Assembly (NCBI GenBank): GCA_007922225.1
Contig: ML679956.1
Coordinates: forward strand, 71,168,111-71,232,110
Origin: Emydura subglobosa
Taxonomy: Eukaryota; Chordata; Testudines; Chelidae
Direction: 5' to 3'
Length of the DNA: 64,000 nt
Below, piece by piece: positions 33,553 to 44,674 of the stretch. Position numbers and translations under genes: made by a program. The first letter of the stretch is position 1. The number at the start of each line of letters is the position of its first letter. The notes under the pieces are model-generated. The model was given only the letters and a program-made list of their open reading frames with translations, made no database searches and was not told where the DNA came from.

Positions 33553-33832
33553 ACAGGGTACATCTACACTGACAGCGGCAAAGTTGCCACCGTCAGATCA
33601 ATCTAACTGGATCAATTGAGCAGTCGGTGAAGACCCGTTCAATCGACCCAGAAGTCAATGCAGTAAAACCACCCCCTCAAGTGGCGTAGTGCTGCATTGA
33701 TGGGAATGCAGTTCCCATCGGCGCAGTGCAGTGAAGACGCTCCGCAGAAGGGAAGCACAGCAGTCGACGGGAGTTACTTGCATAACTCCCGCCAACTGCC
33801 GCCAAATTGCCAGGTAAGTGTAGACCGGGTCA
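33553..33832 (-). mobile_element. MITE, second copy of the 28951 family
   Basis: On the plus strand the left end CAGGGTACATCTACACTGAC faces the right end AAGTGTAGACCGGGTCAC. Internal words TCAAGTGGCGTAGTGCTGCA, GAAGGGAAGCACAGCAGTCG and ACGGGAGTTACTTGCATAAC match the reverse complement of 28951-29250. The hairpin near 33763-33800 is more decayed than in the other copy. Confidence 0.75.
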
Positions 33833-34224
33833 CAGCTTAATCTTGGTCTAGTTGGGTCTATATGTGGAAGCGGACCCACAAAGAGAAACCAAGGTGTTTC
33901 AGGAGGTGACGTTTGTAATTAATTCGCTGGTGCACTTCCCTCTGCAACAGTGCTGAACTAATGCTTCAGTATGGACTCCGGGTGAAATATCCTGGGAACT
34001 GCAGTCAATCAAGACCTCAGGGCACTTTTCATAAGATTCAGGGTGTTCGTACCAGTGTGCTAGCTACGTTCCACCAACTTAAACTCCTCCTGCTGTTTTA
34101 ATTGGATTTCACTGCCTAACCATAGAGCTGCAGATAGTGTTGCTGTGCATTGTTAAATAGCAGTCCTATTCCAGGCAAGAGGTGGCTGCATTTTGCTGAC
34201 AGAGGAAGCCATTACATGTCCTTT
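33833..34224. other. no gene recognised
   Basis: Unique-looking sequence between two repeats. Confidence 0.4.
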
Positions 34225-34310
34225 ATCTACCTCACTAGGGTGAGGTGAGGTTTCATAAAATGCCTGTAAAGCATTTTTGGGATCCTCAGATGACAGGCAC
34301 AGAAGAGTGA
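34225..34310 (+). repeat. MIR 3' fragment
   Basis: CTACCTCACTAGGGTGAGGT then GCCTGTAAAGCATTTTTGGG and ATCCTCAGATGACAGGC is the 3' end of MIR-type elements. Confidence 0.55.
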
Positions 34311-34517
34311 CAGAGGGCTATGACTGTCTCTGTTCAAGACTGTAAGTGATGAACTCCTAGAAGTGACTCAGTCTGAAAACTGAACGAAAACCTGTTCAAA
34401 TACAGACCCACGCTACCACTGTCACCCAGTGATGAATGGGGCCTCAGCACTCTGATATTCTCTTTGATTTAGAGATCAATCTCATTCTGAATGTCATGCG
34501 GGAAATTGGGGAGTTTG
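34311..34517. other. no gene recognised
   Basis: Short unique-looking stretch. Confidence 0.35.
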
Positions 34518-35163
34518 TTCTTACATAGGAGTAGGGCCGGATTAACTCTCCCGTGGGCCCAGGGCTATTAGATTTTGTGGATTAGATTCTGTATACAAGT
34601 ATTTTTCCTAATTTAAGACAAAATGATCACAGTTATGGCATTGAGGCTATTAACGCTGTACTCAACTCGCCTTTCAATGAACATAAAGCCATTCTGTGGT
34701 TACATTTCAGTCTTAAAACAAGTAGAACAGTGGGGTTAGTAACCAGTGGCACGAGAGATGATTTTGAGCAGCACTCGCACTCACACCAGGCCCACGTCAT
34801 GTGGAAGAGGGGCGGGGGGAAGGGGCGGGTCCTGGAGGGCGGAGCCACCACTGTGTGGGCACTGCTTGGGGCTGGAAGAGGCTTCTGGCCAGGGGGCTGG
34901 GTCCACATCACATGGGAGAGAGGCGGAGGGAGGGAGGGAGGGAAGGGGCGGGGATTTATTTTTGCAGGGCCCCCCTTAGTCCAGGCCCTGGGATGCAGCC
35001 CTTAAAGCCCCTGCATTAATCCGGCCCTTCATAGGGTGACCAAATAGCAAGTGTGAAAAATTAGGACTGGGGGTAGGGAGTAATAGGCGCATATGTAAGA
35101 AAAATCTCCGAATACTGTGACTGTCCCCATGAAATCGGGACATCTGGTCACCCTATTCTTACA
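34518..35163. mobile_element. hAT MITE (TAGGGTGACC type) split by a younger hAT
   Basis: An exact 8-bp direct repeat TTCTTACA lies at 34518-34525 and 35156-35163. Inside it the outer element starts with TAGGAG (34526), is interrupted, and resumes at 35032 with TAGGGTGACCAAAT. It ends with TCTGGTCACCCTA at 35155. Left and right TIRs of the resumed part mirror each other. An 8-bp duplication and a TAGGG terminus fit the hAT superfamily. The element is non-autonomous; its original size was about 124 bp. Confidence 0.85.
34532..35029. mobile_element. GC-rich non-autonomous hAT nested in the MITE
   Basis: Inverted termini AGGGCCGGATTAA (34533-34545) and TTAATCCGGCCCT (35016-35028) are exact complements. 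Flanks CATAGGAG (34524-34531) and CATAGGGT (35030-35037) form an 8-bp target duplication with two mismatches. The interior is GC-rich and has no transposase frame. Removing it restores CATAGGGTGACC, the expected start of the outer MITE. Confidence 0.85.
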
Positions 35164-35689
35164 TGACCAGGTTTGCAAGGATGCTCAGCCCCCACTAGCT
35201 CCCATTGTCCTAAATGGGAGGGCAGCCCCTTTGAAGATCTGGCTCATCTCCACACTCAAACTGCCATATATACATGCATGATCTTGAAAGTTTGCCATTG
35301 TCTTGTACTTATTAATATTTTGGCCCACTTGTTTAGTTCCAGAGTGGAATGTCTCCGTGTCGGACACTCAAATCCACTCATTGCCCAAGAATATTCCAAA
35401 CTGGAGATTGACAGTCTCTCGTCTGTTCCCTGACGTTTAGGATCATATAGTCTGTTCTGATAGGTGGGCTGTAAAATTGGGGGAGGGGAACAGGAACTAG
35501 AAAGTCAATATTGGTGAAGATTCAGGATAATACATATTGTCTAGAAAGGTATGAATTCCCAGAACCAAATTTCAAATAGGGTAATTTGCACAGTTAATTT
35601 TCATATCCTGTAAAACCTGTGGATTTAGTCTATCACAACAGCTATAGCTAGGTAGACCATAGCTGGTAGGAGATAGAGACCACAGTGGG
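35164..35689. other. no gene recognised
   Basis: Unique-looking sequence with one 86-codon plus frame (35173-35433) lacking domains. Confidence 0.4.
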
Positions 35690-35882
35690 ACTCAGGAGAG
35701 GTAGGTCCTATTCTTGGCTCTACCATTGGTCTGCTGGGTGACGTTTAGCAAATCTTTTTGCTGTGCCTCAGTTTCCTCATCCATAAACTAGGGATCATGA
35801 TAGTGAGCCCCTTTTCTTCTCTGCATCTCACAGCACTTTGCAAAGGGCTATATGAGAGCTGTGTATTATTGTTACTAGATAG
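35690..35882 (+). repeat. MIR-type SINE
   Basis: Forward MIR words: CTATTCTTGGCTCTACCATT, CTGTGCCTCAGTTTCCTCAT, CATAAACTAGGGATCATGAT and CACAGCACTTTGCAAAGGGC. Well ordered. Confidence 0.85.
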
Positions 35883-35960
35883 ACTTATTACTTCCAGTTA
35901 GAACACACCAGCCCTACCGCTCAAATTACCAGCTAGGATCCTGTGTGTCATGGTATTTAT

Positions 35961-36878
35961 TGTGATGGAATACACCCCTATAGTCACACCTTATACATCA
36001 TTATAATAATCATTGTACAAGATATGCCTTGTGAGATAGCAGTTAAAAACTCGTACTTTGCTGGTCAGTATTGTCCTGAAAAAAAGTGTGGCAACGCTGT
36101 ATGTGAAGTTAAGAGTCCCCTGTATTGTGTTATTAACACATGTTCCAAACCCCACAGCTCTGCCCAAGCAGAAGTCAGCAGATAGGGCTCTCCTAAACAA
36201 AGGAACGTGTGCTTGTCTTAACTTGTATTTATGCTGACTCATCAAGCAGGAAGGGGAAACAAAGGAAGTTCAAAGAGGTGAAAAAATCCAGGGAACATCC
36301 CTCCATAGAGACTCTGTTTCCTGATCTCCGCTGGCAATGATTTTCAAGAGAGGGATTGAAACTATGAAAAGGAGGAACAAACACCCCAAGGCACACCTCT
36401 TTTCCCCCCACCCGCTGCTCATCGCATTCAGGGCACCTGAGAAGACAAAACGCAACTGGGGGTGGAGTCCTGACCTAAAGAGTTTGGTCAGTAAGACTGC
36501 TGAAAGCATGTGGTGAGAAAACTTTAATATAGTTCATCAAATTAGGTACCAGTAAGCGTTTTATCATTATCTTTCTTGTAACCATTTCTGACTTTTATGC
36601 CTCACTACTTGTACTCACTTCAAATTTCTCTGTCATTAATAAATGTGTTTTATTGTTTCACCTGATGCAGTGTGTTTAAATTGGAATGTCTGGGTACTCC
36701 ATTTAAAATAATAATCTGGCACATTATTCCCTTAAAGGAATAATGGTTATAATATGTTTGTACTGATCGGGAGAGGGCTGGGCAGTACAGGACATACATT
36801 TCTGGGGGAAGATCTGGGACTGGGGAGGGTGCCGGGTTACCCTGCAGTATAACCAAGACTGTGGTGGCACAGGAGCCA
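35961..36878 (+). mobile_element. probable LTR, 5' portion, split by CR1
   Basis: Begins at TGTGATGGAATACACCCC and carries a polyadenylation signal AATAAA at 36638-36643. The sequence up to GTGGTGGCACAGGAGCCA (36878) is not CR1. It reads on across the CR1 into 40611-40787 if one copy of GAGCCA is removed, giving a unit of about 1.1 kb with a TG...CA form. I identify it as a common turtle-type LTR by recall, so the family is an inference. No target duplication of the LTR itself was found. Confidence 0.5.
36638..36643 (+). promoter_or_regulatory. polyadenylation signal in LTR-like element
   Basis: AATAAA lies in TCATTAATAAATGTG, followed within 20 bp by a GTGTTTTATTG GU-rich stretch. This is consistent with an LTR R-region end. 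Confidence 0.45.
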
Positions 36879-37023
36879 GCCAACAGAGCTGTAAACAGGG
36901 ACTTTGAATGGGAGTTAGCAAGGGGAGTTTGGAGAGGTAGTGTGCTGTGTTCTAGTATTGTTGTGGTGCTCATTGTGGGTTTGTTTTGGTGGGGCAGTTT
37001 TTTGTTTCTCTCACTGACAGTAC

Positions 37024-37800
37024 AATGAAGATGACTGGATGTGGAAGCTGTGGGATGTACATGATCCTGGAGAAGGTACCAAAAAAGAGCTTTGTTTGTA
37101 TGAAGTGCTACCTGATAGAGCCGATGGATGGGAAGATCCGGGCCGTGGAGATGCAGGTGGAAACTCTGGTTGAGTTTAGAAGGGGGTTCGAGCAGATGAT
37201 GGAGCAAAGGCATGAGGAGGCTGAAGGGAAAAGCCCAGACCTGGAGATGGAAACAGGACCAATGAACTCTGAGGGGAGACTGGTGGGTGAGGAAAATAGC
37301 CAGTGGAAGCATGTGACTATGAGAACCAGGCAGAGAAATAGTGCTCAGGAACAGGTTTGCAGAGCTGGAAAATGAAGGGGCACAGCAGGTAGTTGCTGAA
37401 GGTGGGAGCGGGACAAGGAAGAAGAGAAGAGCAGCTAGTCCTATACAAAGAGTGGATGAGCCAATGGAGATAGCACCAAACAAGAGCCCCAGGAGGATCC
37501 AGGATGGGTTGCAGAAGATTGCAAAGGAGAACAGAAGACGAGAGGATTTGCAGCCAGAAAGAACAGGGGAGAGGTTGGAGAATCGCACCGTCACCAGGAA
37601 AAGGCAGGTCTATGTGATTGGGGACCCCCTGCTGAGAGGAAGACAGGCCTGTAACCAGAGGTGATCCAGAGAACAGAAGGGTGTGCTGTCTGCCAGGTGC
37701 TAAGATATGGGAGGTGGACCTGAGGCTGAAGAGGATCCTAATGGGAGCGGGAAAGTATCCACTGATTGTCCTTCATGTGGGTACAAATGATACAGCTAGA
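37024..37800 (+). pseudogene. CR1 ORF1 (Cys finger, coiled region, esterase), broken
   Basis: The frame from 37024 starts with a paired-Cys finger (CGSCGMYMIL, later CMKC) like the PHD-type zinc finger of CR1 ORF1. It breaks by frameshift near 37341-37375 and continues as a basic coiled region to VIGDPLLRG (about 37614-37640). An esterase of the SGNH type normally has GDSLLRG here, so the nucleophile Ser is replaced by Pro. After another frameshift the sequence gives CCLPGAKI and HVGTNDTA, the downstream esterase block. The protein would act as a retrotransposon RNA-binding accessory protein; this copy is dead. Confidence 0.75.
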
Positions 37801-37888
37801 TTCTCGCTGGAATGTATTAAAGGACACTGTCAGGCTGTGGAAGACTCTTAAGGAAATCGAGGCTCAGATGATCTTCAGTGGGATGTGA

Positions 37889-39930
37889 TAGCTGACCGAT
37901 TCCTTCACCAGGTGATTGCGGAACCAACAAGAGGGGGTGCCATTTTGGATTTGGTATTGGTTAGTAATGAGGACCTCATAGAAGAACTGCTTGTAAGGGA
38001 CAACCTTGGTTCGAGCAACCATGAGCTAATTCAGTTCAAACTAAATGGAAGGATAAACTAAATTAGATCTGTGACTAGGGTCTTTGATTCCAAAAGGGCT
38101 AACATAAAAAAATTAAATGAGTTAGGGAAGTGGACTGGACTGAAGAACTCATTGGGTCTAAAGGTGGAGGCGGCTTGGAATTACTTCAAGTCAAAGTTGC
38201 AGGAACTATTTGAAGCCTGCATCCTGAAGAGGAGGAAAAAAATTCATAGGCAAGAGTTGTAGACCAAACTGGATAAGCATGCATCTCCGAGAGGTGATTA
38301 AAAGAAAGCAGAAAGCCTACAAGGAGTGGAAGATGGAAGGGATCAGCAAGGAAAGCTGCCTCTTGGAGGTCAGAACATGTAGAGATAAAGTGAGAAATGC
38401 CAAAAGCCAAAAAGAATTGGACCTTGCAAAGGGAATTAAAACCAATAGTAAAAGGTTCTACAGCCATATAAATAGGAAAAAAACAAAAAAGAAGTGGGAC
38501 CTTAAAGCACTGAGGATGGGGTGAAGGTTAAGGATAATCAATGCATGCCCCAATATCTAAAAACATTAGCCTCATTAAAAACTGAGGCAAAGTATTTGAA
38601 GAGCTTAGAGATAGTGTCAGGGTGGCTAATGGGATTGAGGATATAGAGGTAGAAATTACCACATCCAAAGTAGAAGCCAAACTCGAACTGCTTAATGAGA
38701 GTAAATCGGTGGGGGGAGGGTGTCCAGATAATCTCCATCCAAGAATATTAAAGGAACTGGCATGTGAAATTGCAAACCCATTAGCAAGGATTTTTAATCA
38801 ATCTGTAAACTCAGAGGTTGTACCGCATGACTGGAGAATTGCTAACAGTTTCTATTTTTAAGAAAAGGAGAAAAAGGTGATCCAGGTAATTACAGGCCTG
38901 TTTGTTTGACCCCAGTAGTATGCAAGGTGTTGGAAAAAATTTTGAAAGAAAGTAGTTAAGGACTTTGAGGTTAACAGTAATTGGGACAAAATACAACATG
39001 GTTTTACGAAAGGTAGATCATGCCAGACCAACCTGATCTCCTTTTTTGAGAAGATAAGATTTTTTTAGATAAAGGGAATGCAGTGGATCTAATTTACCTA
39101 GATTTCAGTAAGGCATTTGATACAGTTCTATGTGGGAATTATTATTTAAATTGGAAAAGATGGGGATTGATATGAAAATTGGAAAGTGGATAAGGAACTG
39201 GTTAAAGGGGAGACTACAATGGGTCATACTGAAAAGTGAACTGTCAGGCTGGAGGGAGGTTACTAGTGGAGTTCCTCAGGGATTGGTCTTGGGACCAGTC
39301 CTATTTAACCTTTTTATTACTGACCTTGGCACAAAAAATGGGAGTATGCTAATAAAGTTTGTGGATGACAAAGTTGGGAGGTATTGCCAATACAGAGAGA
39401 GACCAGGATATCATAAAAGAAGATCTGGATGACCTTGTAAAGTGGAGTAATAGAAATAGGATGAAATTTAATAGTGAAAAGTGCAAGGTCATGCACCTAG
39501 GGACTAATAACAAAGAACTTTCGCTATAAGCTGGAGACGCATCAGTTGGAAGTGACAGAGGAAGAGAAGAACCTGGGCGTATTGATTGATCACAGGATGA
39601 CTATGAGCCACCTATGTGATGTGGCCATGAAAAAAGCTAATGTGGTCCTAGGACGCATCAGGCGAGGTATTTCCAGTAGAGCTAGAGAAGTGTTAGTACC
39701 CTTATACAAGGCATTGGTCAGAGCTCATCTGGAATCTGTGTGCTGTTCTGGTCTCCCATGTTTAAGAAAGATGAATTCAAACTGGAACAGATGCAGAGAA
39801 GTGCTACTAGGATGATTCAAGGAATGGAAAACCTGCCTTATGAAAGGAGACTCAGAGAGCTTAGCTTGTTTAGCCAGCATAACCAAAAGAAGGCTGATGG
39901 GAGATATGATTTCTCTGTATAAATACATCA
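37889..39930 (+). pseudogene. CR1 ORF2 fragments, broken
   Basis: The endonuclease C-terminal stretch FLHQVIAEPTRGGAILDLVL leads to SNHELIQF, where the family has SDHELI; the catalytic Asp is replaced by Asn. Reverse-transcriptase pieces follow: PDNLHPRILKELACEIANPL (about 38725-38785), SGVPQGLVLGPVLFNLFI (about 39265-39320), FVDD (where FADD is expected, about 39358-39369), and RIRRGISSRAREVLVPLYKA (about 39655-39715). Numerous stops occur between them. Confidence 0.75.
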
Positions 39931-40610
39931 GAGGGATAAATACCAGGGAGGGAGAGGAAGTATTTAAGTTCACCACCAATGTAGACACAAGAATAAATGG
40001 ATATAAACTGGCCATCAGTTTAGACTTGAAATTAGATGAAGGTTCCTAACCATCAGAGGAGTGAAGTTCTGGAACAACCTTCCAAGGGGAGCAGTTGGGG
40101 CAAGAAACCTAGCTGGCTTCAAGAACGAGTTTGATAAGTTTATGGAGGGGATGGTCTGATGGTATAAGCGTAATTTGGCAATTGACTGATCTTTGACTAC
40201 TGGCGGTAGATATGCCAATGGCCTGTGAAGGGATGTTAGCTGGGGTGGGCTCTGAGATAGAATTCTCTGTAGTTTCTGGGTGTCTGGCTGGTGAGTCTTG
40301 GCCACATGCTCAGGGTTTAGCTGATCACCATATTTGGGAGTGGGAAGGAATTTCCCTCCAGGGCAGATTGGCATAGGCACTGGGGGGTTTTCACCTTCCA
40401 CTGTAGCATTGGGCACGGGTCACTTGCTGGTGGATTCTCTGTACCTTGAAATCTTTAAATCATTATTTGAGGACTTCAGTAAGTCAGTCTTAGGTTGGGG
40501 GTCTATTCCAGGAGTTGGCTGGGTGAAGTTCTGTGGCCTGCATTGTGCAGGAGGTCAGACTAGATGAGCATAATGGTCCCTTCTGACCTTATAGTCTATG
40601 GTAAGAGCCA

Positions 40611-40787
40611 AGGTGTGGCTGGCTGCAGCAAACTCACAGACATAGCTGGGCGCGACTAACATGCTGGAGGCAGTTTGTGAGCAGACTAGGCTGGAGGCTA
40701 CAGAAGCAAGACGGTGTAAAGGGCACCCCAGGTTACAGGGCAGGGGTGATATGGATACTCAGTCTAGATTGTACCCTGGTATGTCAC
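40611..40787 (+). mobile_element. probable LTR, 3' portion, split by CR1
   Basis: AGGTGTGGCTGGCTGCAGCA and CTAGATTGTACCCTGGTATG continue the 35961-36878 element. The end near ATGTCACA gives the expected CA terminus. Confidence 0.45.
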
Positions 40788-40837
40788 ACATCACAGTGAT
40801 TGATGTGATATCTGAGCATCTCCTAAAACCCTTAGGC

Positions 40838-40990
40838 GGTAAGGAAACGCAATCCCTATTTCACAGGTGAGGAACCAAGGCACAGTTGTTCAGTCACTCA
40901 CCTGAGGTCACACAGCCTGTCTGCGGCAGAGCTGGCAACTGAATGTCAAACTCCCGAATGCTTCTCCATTGCTTTCATCATGAGACCCTG
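40838..40990 (-). repeat. MIR-type SINE
   Basis: CCCTATTTCACAGGTGAGGA then CTGAGGTCACACAGCC and GCAGAGCTGGCAACTGAATG is a reverse-strand MIR core. Confidence 0.7.
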
Positions 40991-42010
40991 CCCTTCGTCT
41001 CCCAGGCAGTACACCCAGACAGAAATAATCTGCTGTGCTGCTGGATTTGGATGACGTTCAAGTCTGCAGTGCTTTCTAGTCATGATTTTTGTCTGCTGAT
41101 CTAAATGGCCTCCAGGCAATCTGAAAAATCCCTAGACAGACCCTGCTGAGTACAAAGAGTGAACAGCCATGGGGAACTGTAGAAAATTCATTGCTATTGT
41201 GGGCCATCTCCAACCACCAAAGCATCTGAAACGTAAAACCTAAACAGAACTTTCTGCCACCAACTCCGCTCCATTAATCACCTCTCAGCCTGCTAAGGAC
41301 CACGCATGGGATGATACAACGTACGACAGACTCAAAATGAGGGAGACTCTCCCAAAAATTATTCCTGCGGGAAACCTAAAATAATGTAGGATTCTTTCCT
41401 TTAGCGTGAATGACTCCTCCTAGAACCTTCCTTCCAGGAGCCTTTATTCCAGATGCAAAGAACTTTGAGTGTTACAAAAAGTGAGGAGACACCAAATGTG
41501 GGTGAAACGCAGGACATTTTGGGACTAATGTTAATGATGTCCCTCAAAATAATGGACATCTGAAAGGGAGGGATACATTCAGCATCATAGAGGAGTGGCA
41601 AAGAGCCCAATGCATTCAGTCCTTGGGTTTAGCTCTGTTTAGTTGCTGGTCTCATGTAATCGCCTCTGAAATTCATTTCCCATGTATGTAAGGGAGTTCT
41701 GCCATAAGATAATAGACTTCTAGGAAAGGTGCTGGTTGTGCTGCGGGGGGGGGGGGGGGCAGGGGGCGGGTCAAGCTTAGATCAAGGACTTGTGGGCAGT
41801 TCTCATTTATCCTGACTGCACCAGTTCCCATCAAGCTTTGCTTCCCAGAGCCTTGATCTGTGCTCCTGATTTCACGGATTTAGTTTGCACTCTATTTTTG
41901 TGTGTCCTGCTGGTGCAGAGACACTTGCAGAACAGCTGAGCCCATTTATCCCACAGGCCTCCTTCAACTCGGCAATACCAAAATACCCCAAGTGCCCACA
42001 GAAGCTCTAT
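40991..42010. other. no gene recognised, G15 run
   Basis: A run of 15 G lies at 41745-41759, followed by AGGGGGCGGG, and could form a G-quadruplex. The rest is unique-looking. Confidence 0.45.
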
Positions 42011-42090
42011 GGGCCTGATCCAAAGCCCACCAAAATCAATGAGGGGAGGGGGCTTTCCAGTGATTTCAATGGACATTGTATCAGTCCCCA
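42011..42090. repeat. palindromic GGGCCTGATCCAAAG-type MITE
   Basis: GGGCCTGATCCAAAGCCCAC (42011-42030) faces GGACATTGTATCAGTCCCC (42071-42089) as imperfect inverted arms, with TGATTTCAATGG near the right arm. Same unit type as 50985-51058 and 59458-59517. Confidence 0.55.
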
Positions 42091-42230
42091 AGCCATTACT
42101 CTCCAGTGCCAATTGGTATTGCATTAATGCCCCATACCTCTGCTAAAAGTAGCTGCTGCCCATCCCAAATTTGCACAGGCCTTTTCTGAATCACGCAAGC
42201 CTATAATCGGAACAAGACCACCCCCTTCGT

Positions 42231-42840
42231 GTGAGGAAACCAAAGTACTTTATGAACACTCATTTCTACAACCACAGGGTGGTCTACTGCAAACCTACGG
42301 CCTGGATTCCTCCAAATTTTGGTGACCTTCTACCCTCAAGATACCCACACAAACACTCCCTTCTAATTCACCACCGCTACAACTTCCCATCTGACTCGGA
42401 CCCCTCCTCAGTTGTCTGCGGGCCAGACACTCAATACACTCTGCCCATCTGCCTCCTCCTCCTGGGCCACGGGCTACCAACCGCTCTATGTTACGGGGCA
42501 CTCCATAGCAGGGTAATGTGCTCGGGAGGAGTGCCCACAAAGCTGCCTCATTATCTTCCTTCAAATCCCTCCTTAAAACTCTCCTTTGCTATGGTGCCTC
42601 AAAACACTCGACATCGTGTAGGCTGCAGACGTGCTAAGATCACTGCCTATCACGCTGACCAACACTGTCTCATTGTTTCCTCGGTCTCCCCCATCTATTG
42701 CCTCTTGCCTTATAGATTGTAAGCTCTTTGAGGTAGGAACTGTCTTTTTGTTGTGTTTGTACAGCACCTAACGCAATGAGGTTTGTGGTCCATGACATTG
42801 GCTCTGAGGCGCTATAGAAATACAAATAAATAATAAAAAT
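42231..42840 (+). mobile_element. L2/L3-type LINE 3' region
   Basis: CTTCAAATCCCTCCTTAAAA then TGTAAGCTCTTTGAGGTAGG, GTTTGTACAGCACCTAACGC and GCGCTATAGAAATACAAATA is the ordered 3' end of an old LINE, ending with an AATAAATAATAA-type tail. The preserved tail is the one carried by the SINEs at 4827, 17891 and 32862. No intact ORF remains. Confidence 0.65.
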
Positions 42841-43034
42841 TCACTCTGGGTGGGTGGCAGGATATGTAGGCAAGGACAAGGGTAGCTAGCCATGCAGAAC
42901 TTCAGGACTAGCCACAGCTTCTTCTCAGTTCAAAATGTATTGGCTACTAAATCCTCTCTCAACTCCCCCAAGCAGAGATCCAAGGACCTGCTCTCAATCT
43001 GCTCCTACTCACACAGCAGGCAGATGGGATTTAT

Positions 43035-43305
43035 CTGCATTTGACAGATGAGACAATAGAGACGGGTCAGCTTTTTCAGAGGCAGGCACAGCTCTTCTCT
43101 CTGTTCTCTCCAAGGTGTCTCAAGCTGTCATGCAAAAGCTGAGGCACTGAAGGAAGAAAAAAAAAAAAAAAAAAAATCAGCGTTTGCTTTTGCAAACTTG
43201 GCTGATGCACGTGACTTCGCCAAGGCCACAGAGCAATGAACAGAGAGTCAGGGCTAGAACTTCCTGACTCCGAGCCTCTGACCACTGGACCACACTGTCA
43301 TCATG
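43035..43305 (-). repeat. MIR-type SINE with A-run
   Basis: Reverse-strand MIR: ATTTGACAGATGAGACAATA, then GACTTCGCCAAGGCCACAGA, and CCTCTGACCACTGGACCACA. An A-run at about 43153-43175 interrupts it. Confidence 0.65.
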
Positions 43306-44674
43306 TCGTTCTTGATGCTGCAGGGCCATCTCCCATCTCCAAAAATTCAGGAGGGAAGAGTTTAGGGATCTAAATATCAGGTTTGACTCCTGCAGGTTCA
43401 AACCGCAGCAGGGTCACCTTGGCTTGCTCTCGCTAGGAGGTAGCTAGGTGGAATTCTAAGCAGTTTACTATGCAGAAATCTTTCAGAGGAGCCCTTAAAA
43501 ACCCAGGACCCATCAGCGCCAGGTGGGTATTAAAGATTTCATGGCATTTTTCATAACCGATTTTAACCCAAATGCTCTCTTAGGCACAAATTGCCCCCAA
43601 CACACACATGCTTTGTACTTGCTGCCTACCTAGCTTTTACCCTTCACACAGGTGTATGCACGTATGCATTTGTTAAAGACCTTTGGAATGGAAGGATAGA
43701 GTCTATAAATGCAAAATGGGATTGTCCTGCGAGCGAGCCCTGTAGGGTGTGGAAGAGATTGGAGACTATTCGGTGAATTTTTGGGTGTGTGGATCTCCAA
43801 ACCACAACGTTCCTGCAGAGGGAGCGAGGGAGGAGTTTGGAAGTCATAGCAGAATCCATTTGTTTGGCAGCACGCTTTGCATTTCCAGAGCAGCTGTTAG
43901 TCCCCCGTGTTCCTCTCCCTGTTTCTAGCAGCACGGTGAGACAGCCACAGCCTTCAGGCTACACTCGCAGCAGTTTTTTAATTAGGAAGTCAAGAATTAA
44001 GGACCTTTCCTGTGCCGAGCTCTGGAGATTACTCACCAAAACATAGATGTCGATACACTGCACGACCCTTATCTGTACGTTGCTGATGTGGGGGGGATAG
44101 CAAGACACTCCTCAGTGGAAACAGACCAGTCTGATAAGGTCTGTGGTTGTCTGTGGGCTGCTTGGCAGATGACTTTTTAAGGTCCCCAAAATGACTATTT
44201 CATTTTCTTCTTGCCCCGGCCCAGCTTTGCACATAATGCACATTGCATTAGACCTTTCAGCCAAGACAACCTCATCAAGTGGATGTGCGATTAGAGGAGA
44301 GAGCAGCACTTTGGGCAGAGCAAATTGAAGCCTCCGACTGCTCTTCCATTGCGGCTGCTCTGCTGGCACAACCTGTCAGGATCAATGGACCATTCGGACA
44401 TGCCTAGAACAGTCAGTCACCCAGCAGGTGCCTTCTAGCCAGACTTGCCTTCAGCCCCTATTCACCTGCAGCCAAGGGGTTAAACGAAAGGACCTGCTAG
44501 CACTGCTTGCACTTAAAGGGTTTGATCTGGGGTTTGGATACAAAACTGCACCTCGCAGCATATAACGTGCACGCTTCACAAGTTGTGTACCTAAGGGCAA
44601 CATCTAGCCCAAGTCGGCCTGGTGTAAATCAGCTGCCCTAACAGACATACTGCCCGAGTATTGTAGCCATAAGT
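43306..44674. other. no gene recognised
   Basis: Unique-looking. A weak TGTAAATCAGCTGCCC word at about 44620 is a repeat remnant. Confidence 0.4.

Larger units (their letters stand above)
36879..40604 (+). mobile_element. long CR1 LINE with internal deletion
   Basis: A 6-bp direct repeat GAGCCA flanks it (36873-36878 and 40605-40610). Parts run in order: 5' UTR, ORF1 (37024-37664 and onward), the end of the endonuclease (about 37890-38060), ORF2 reverse transcriptase (about 38700-39900), and a 3' UTR ending in CCTTATAGTCTATGGTAA. Most of the endonuclease and the end of ORF1 are deleted near 37888. Stops and frameshifts are frequent. It is older than the CR1 at 20797 but the longest CR1 here. 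Confidence 0.85.

Noticed and set aside
36650..37594. 314-codon minus-strand open frame, the longest in the window
   Set aside because: It is antisense to CR1 ORF1 and runs into the LTR-like segment. CR1 ORF1 is purine-rich, so stops are rare on the opposite strand. It has no domain of its own.
35961..40787. Complete endogenous retrovirus
   Set aside because: No gag, protease, pol or env coding sequence of retroviral type is seen between or beside the LTR-like pieces. The sequence between them is CR1.
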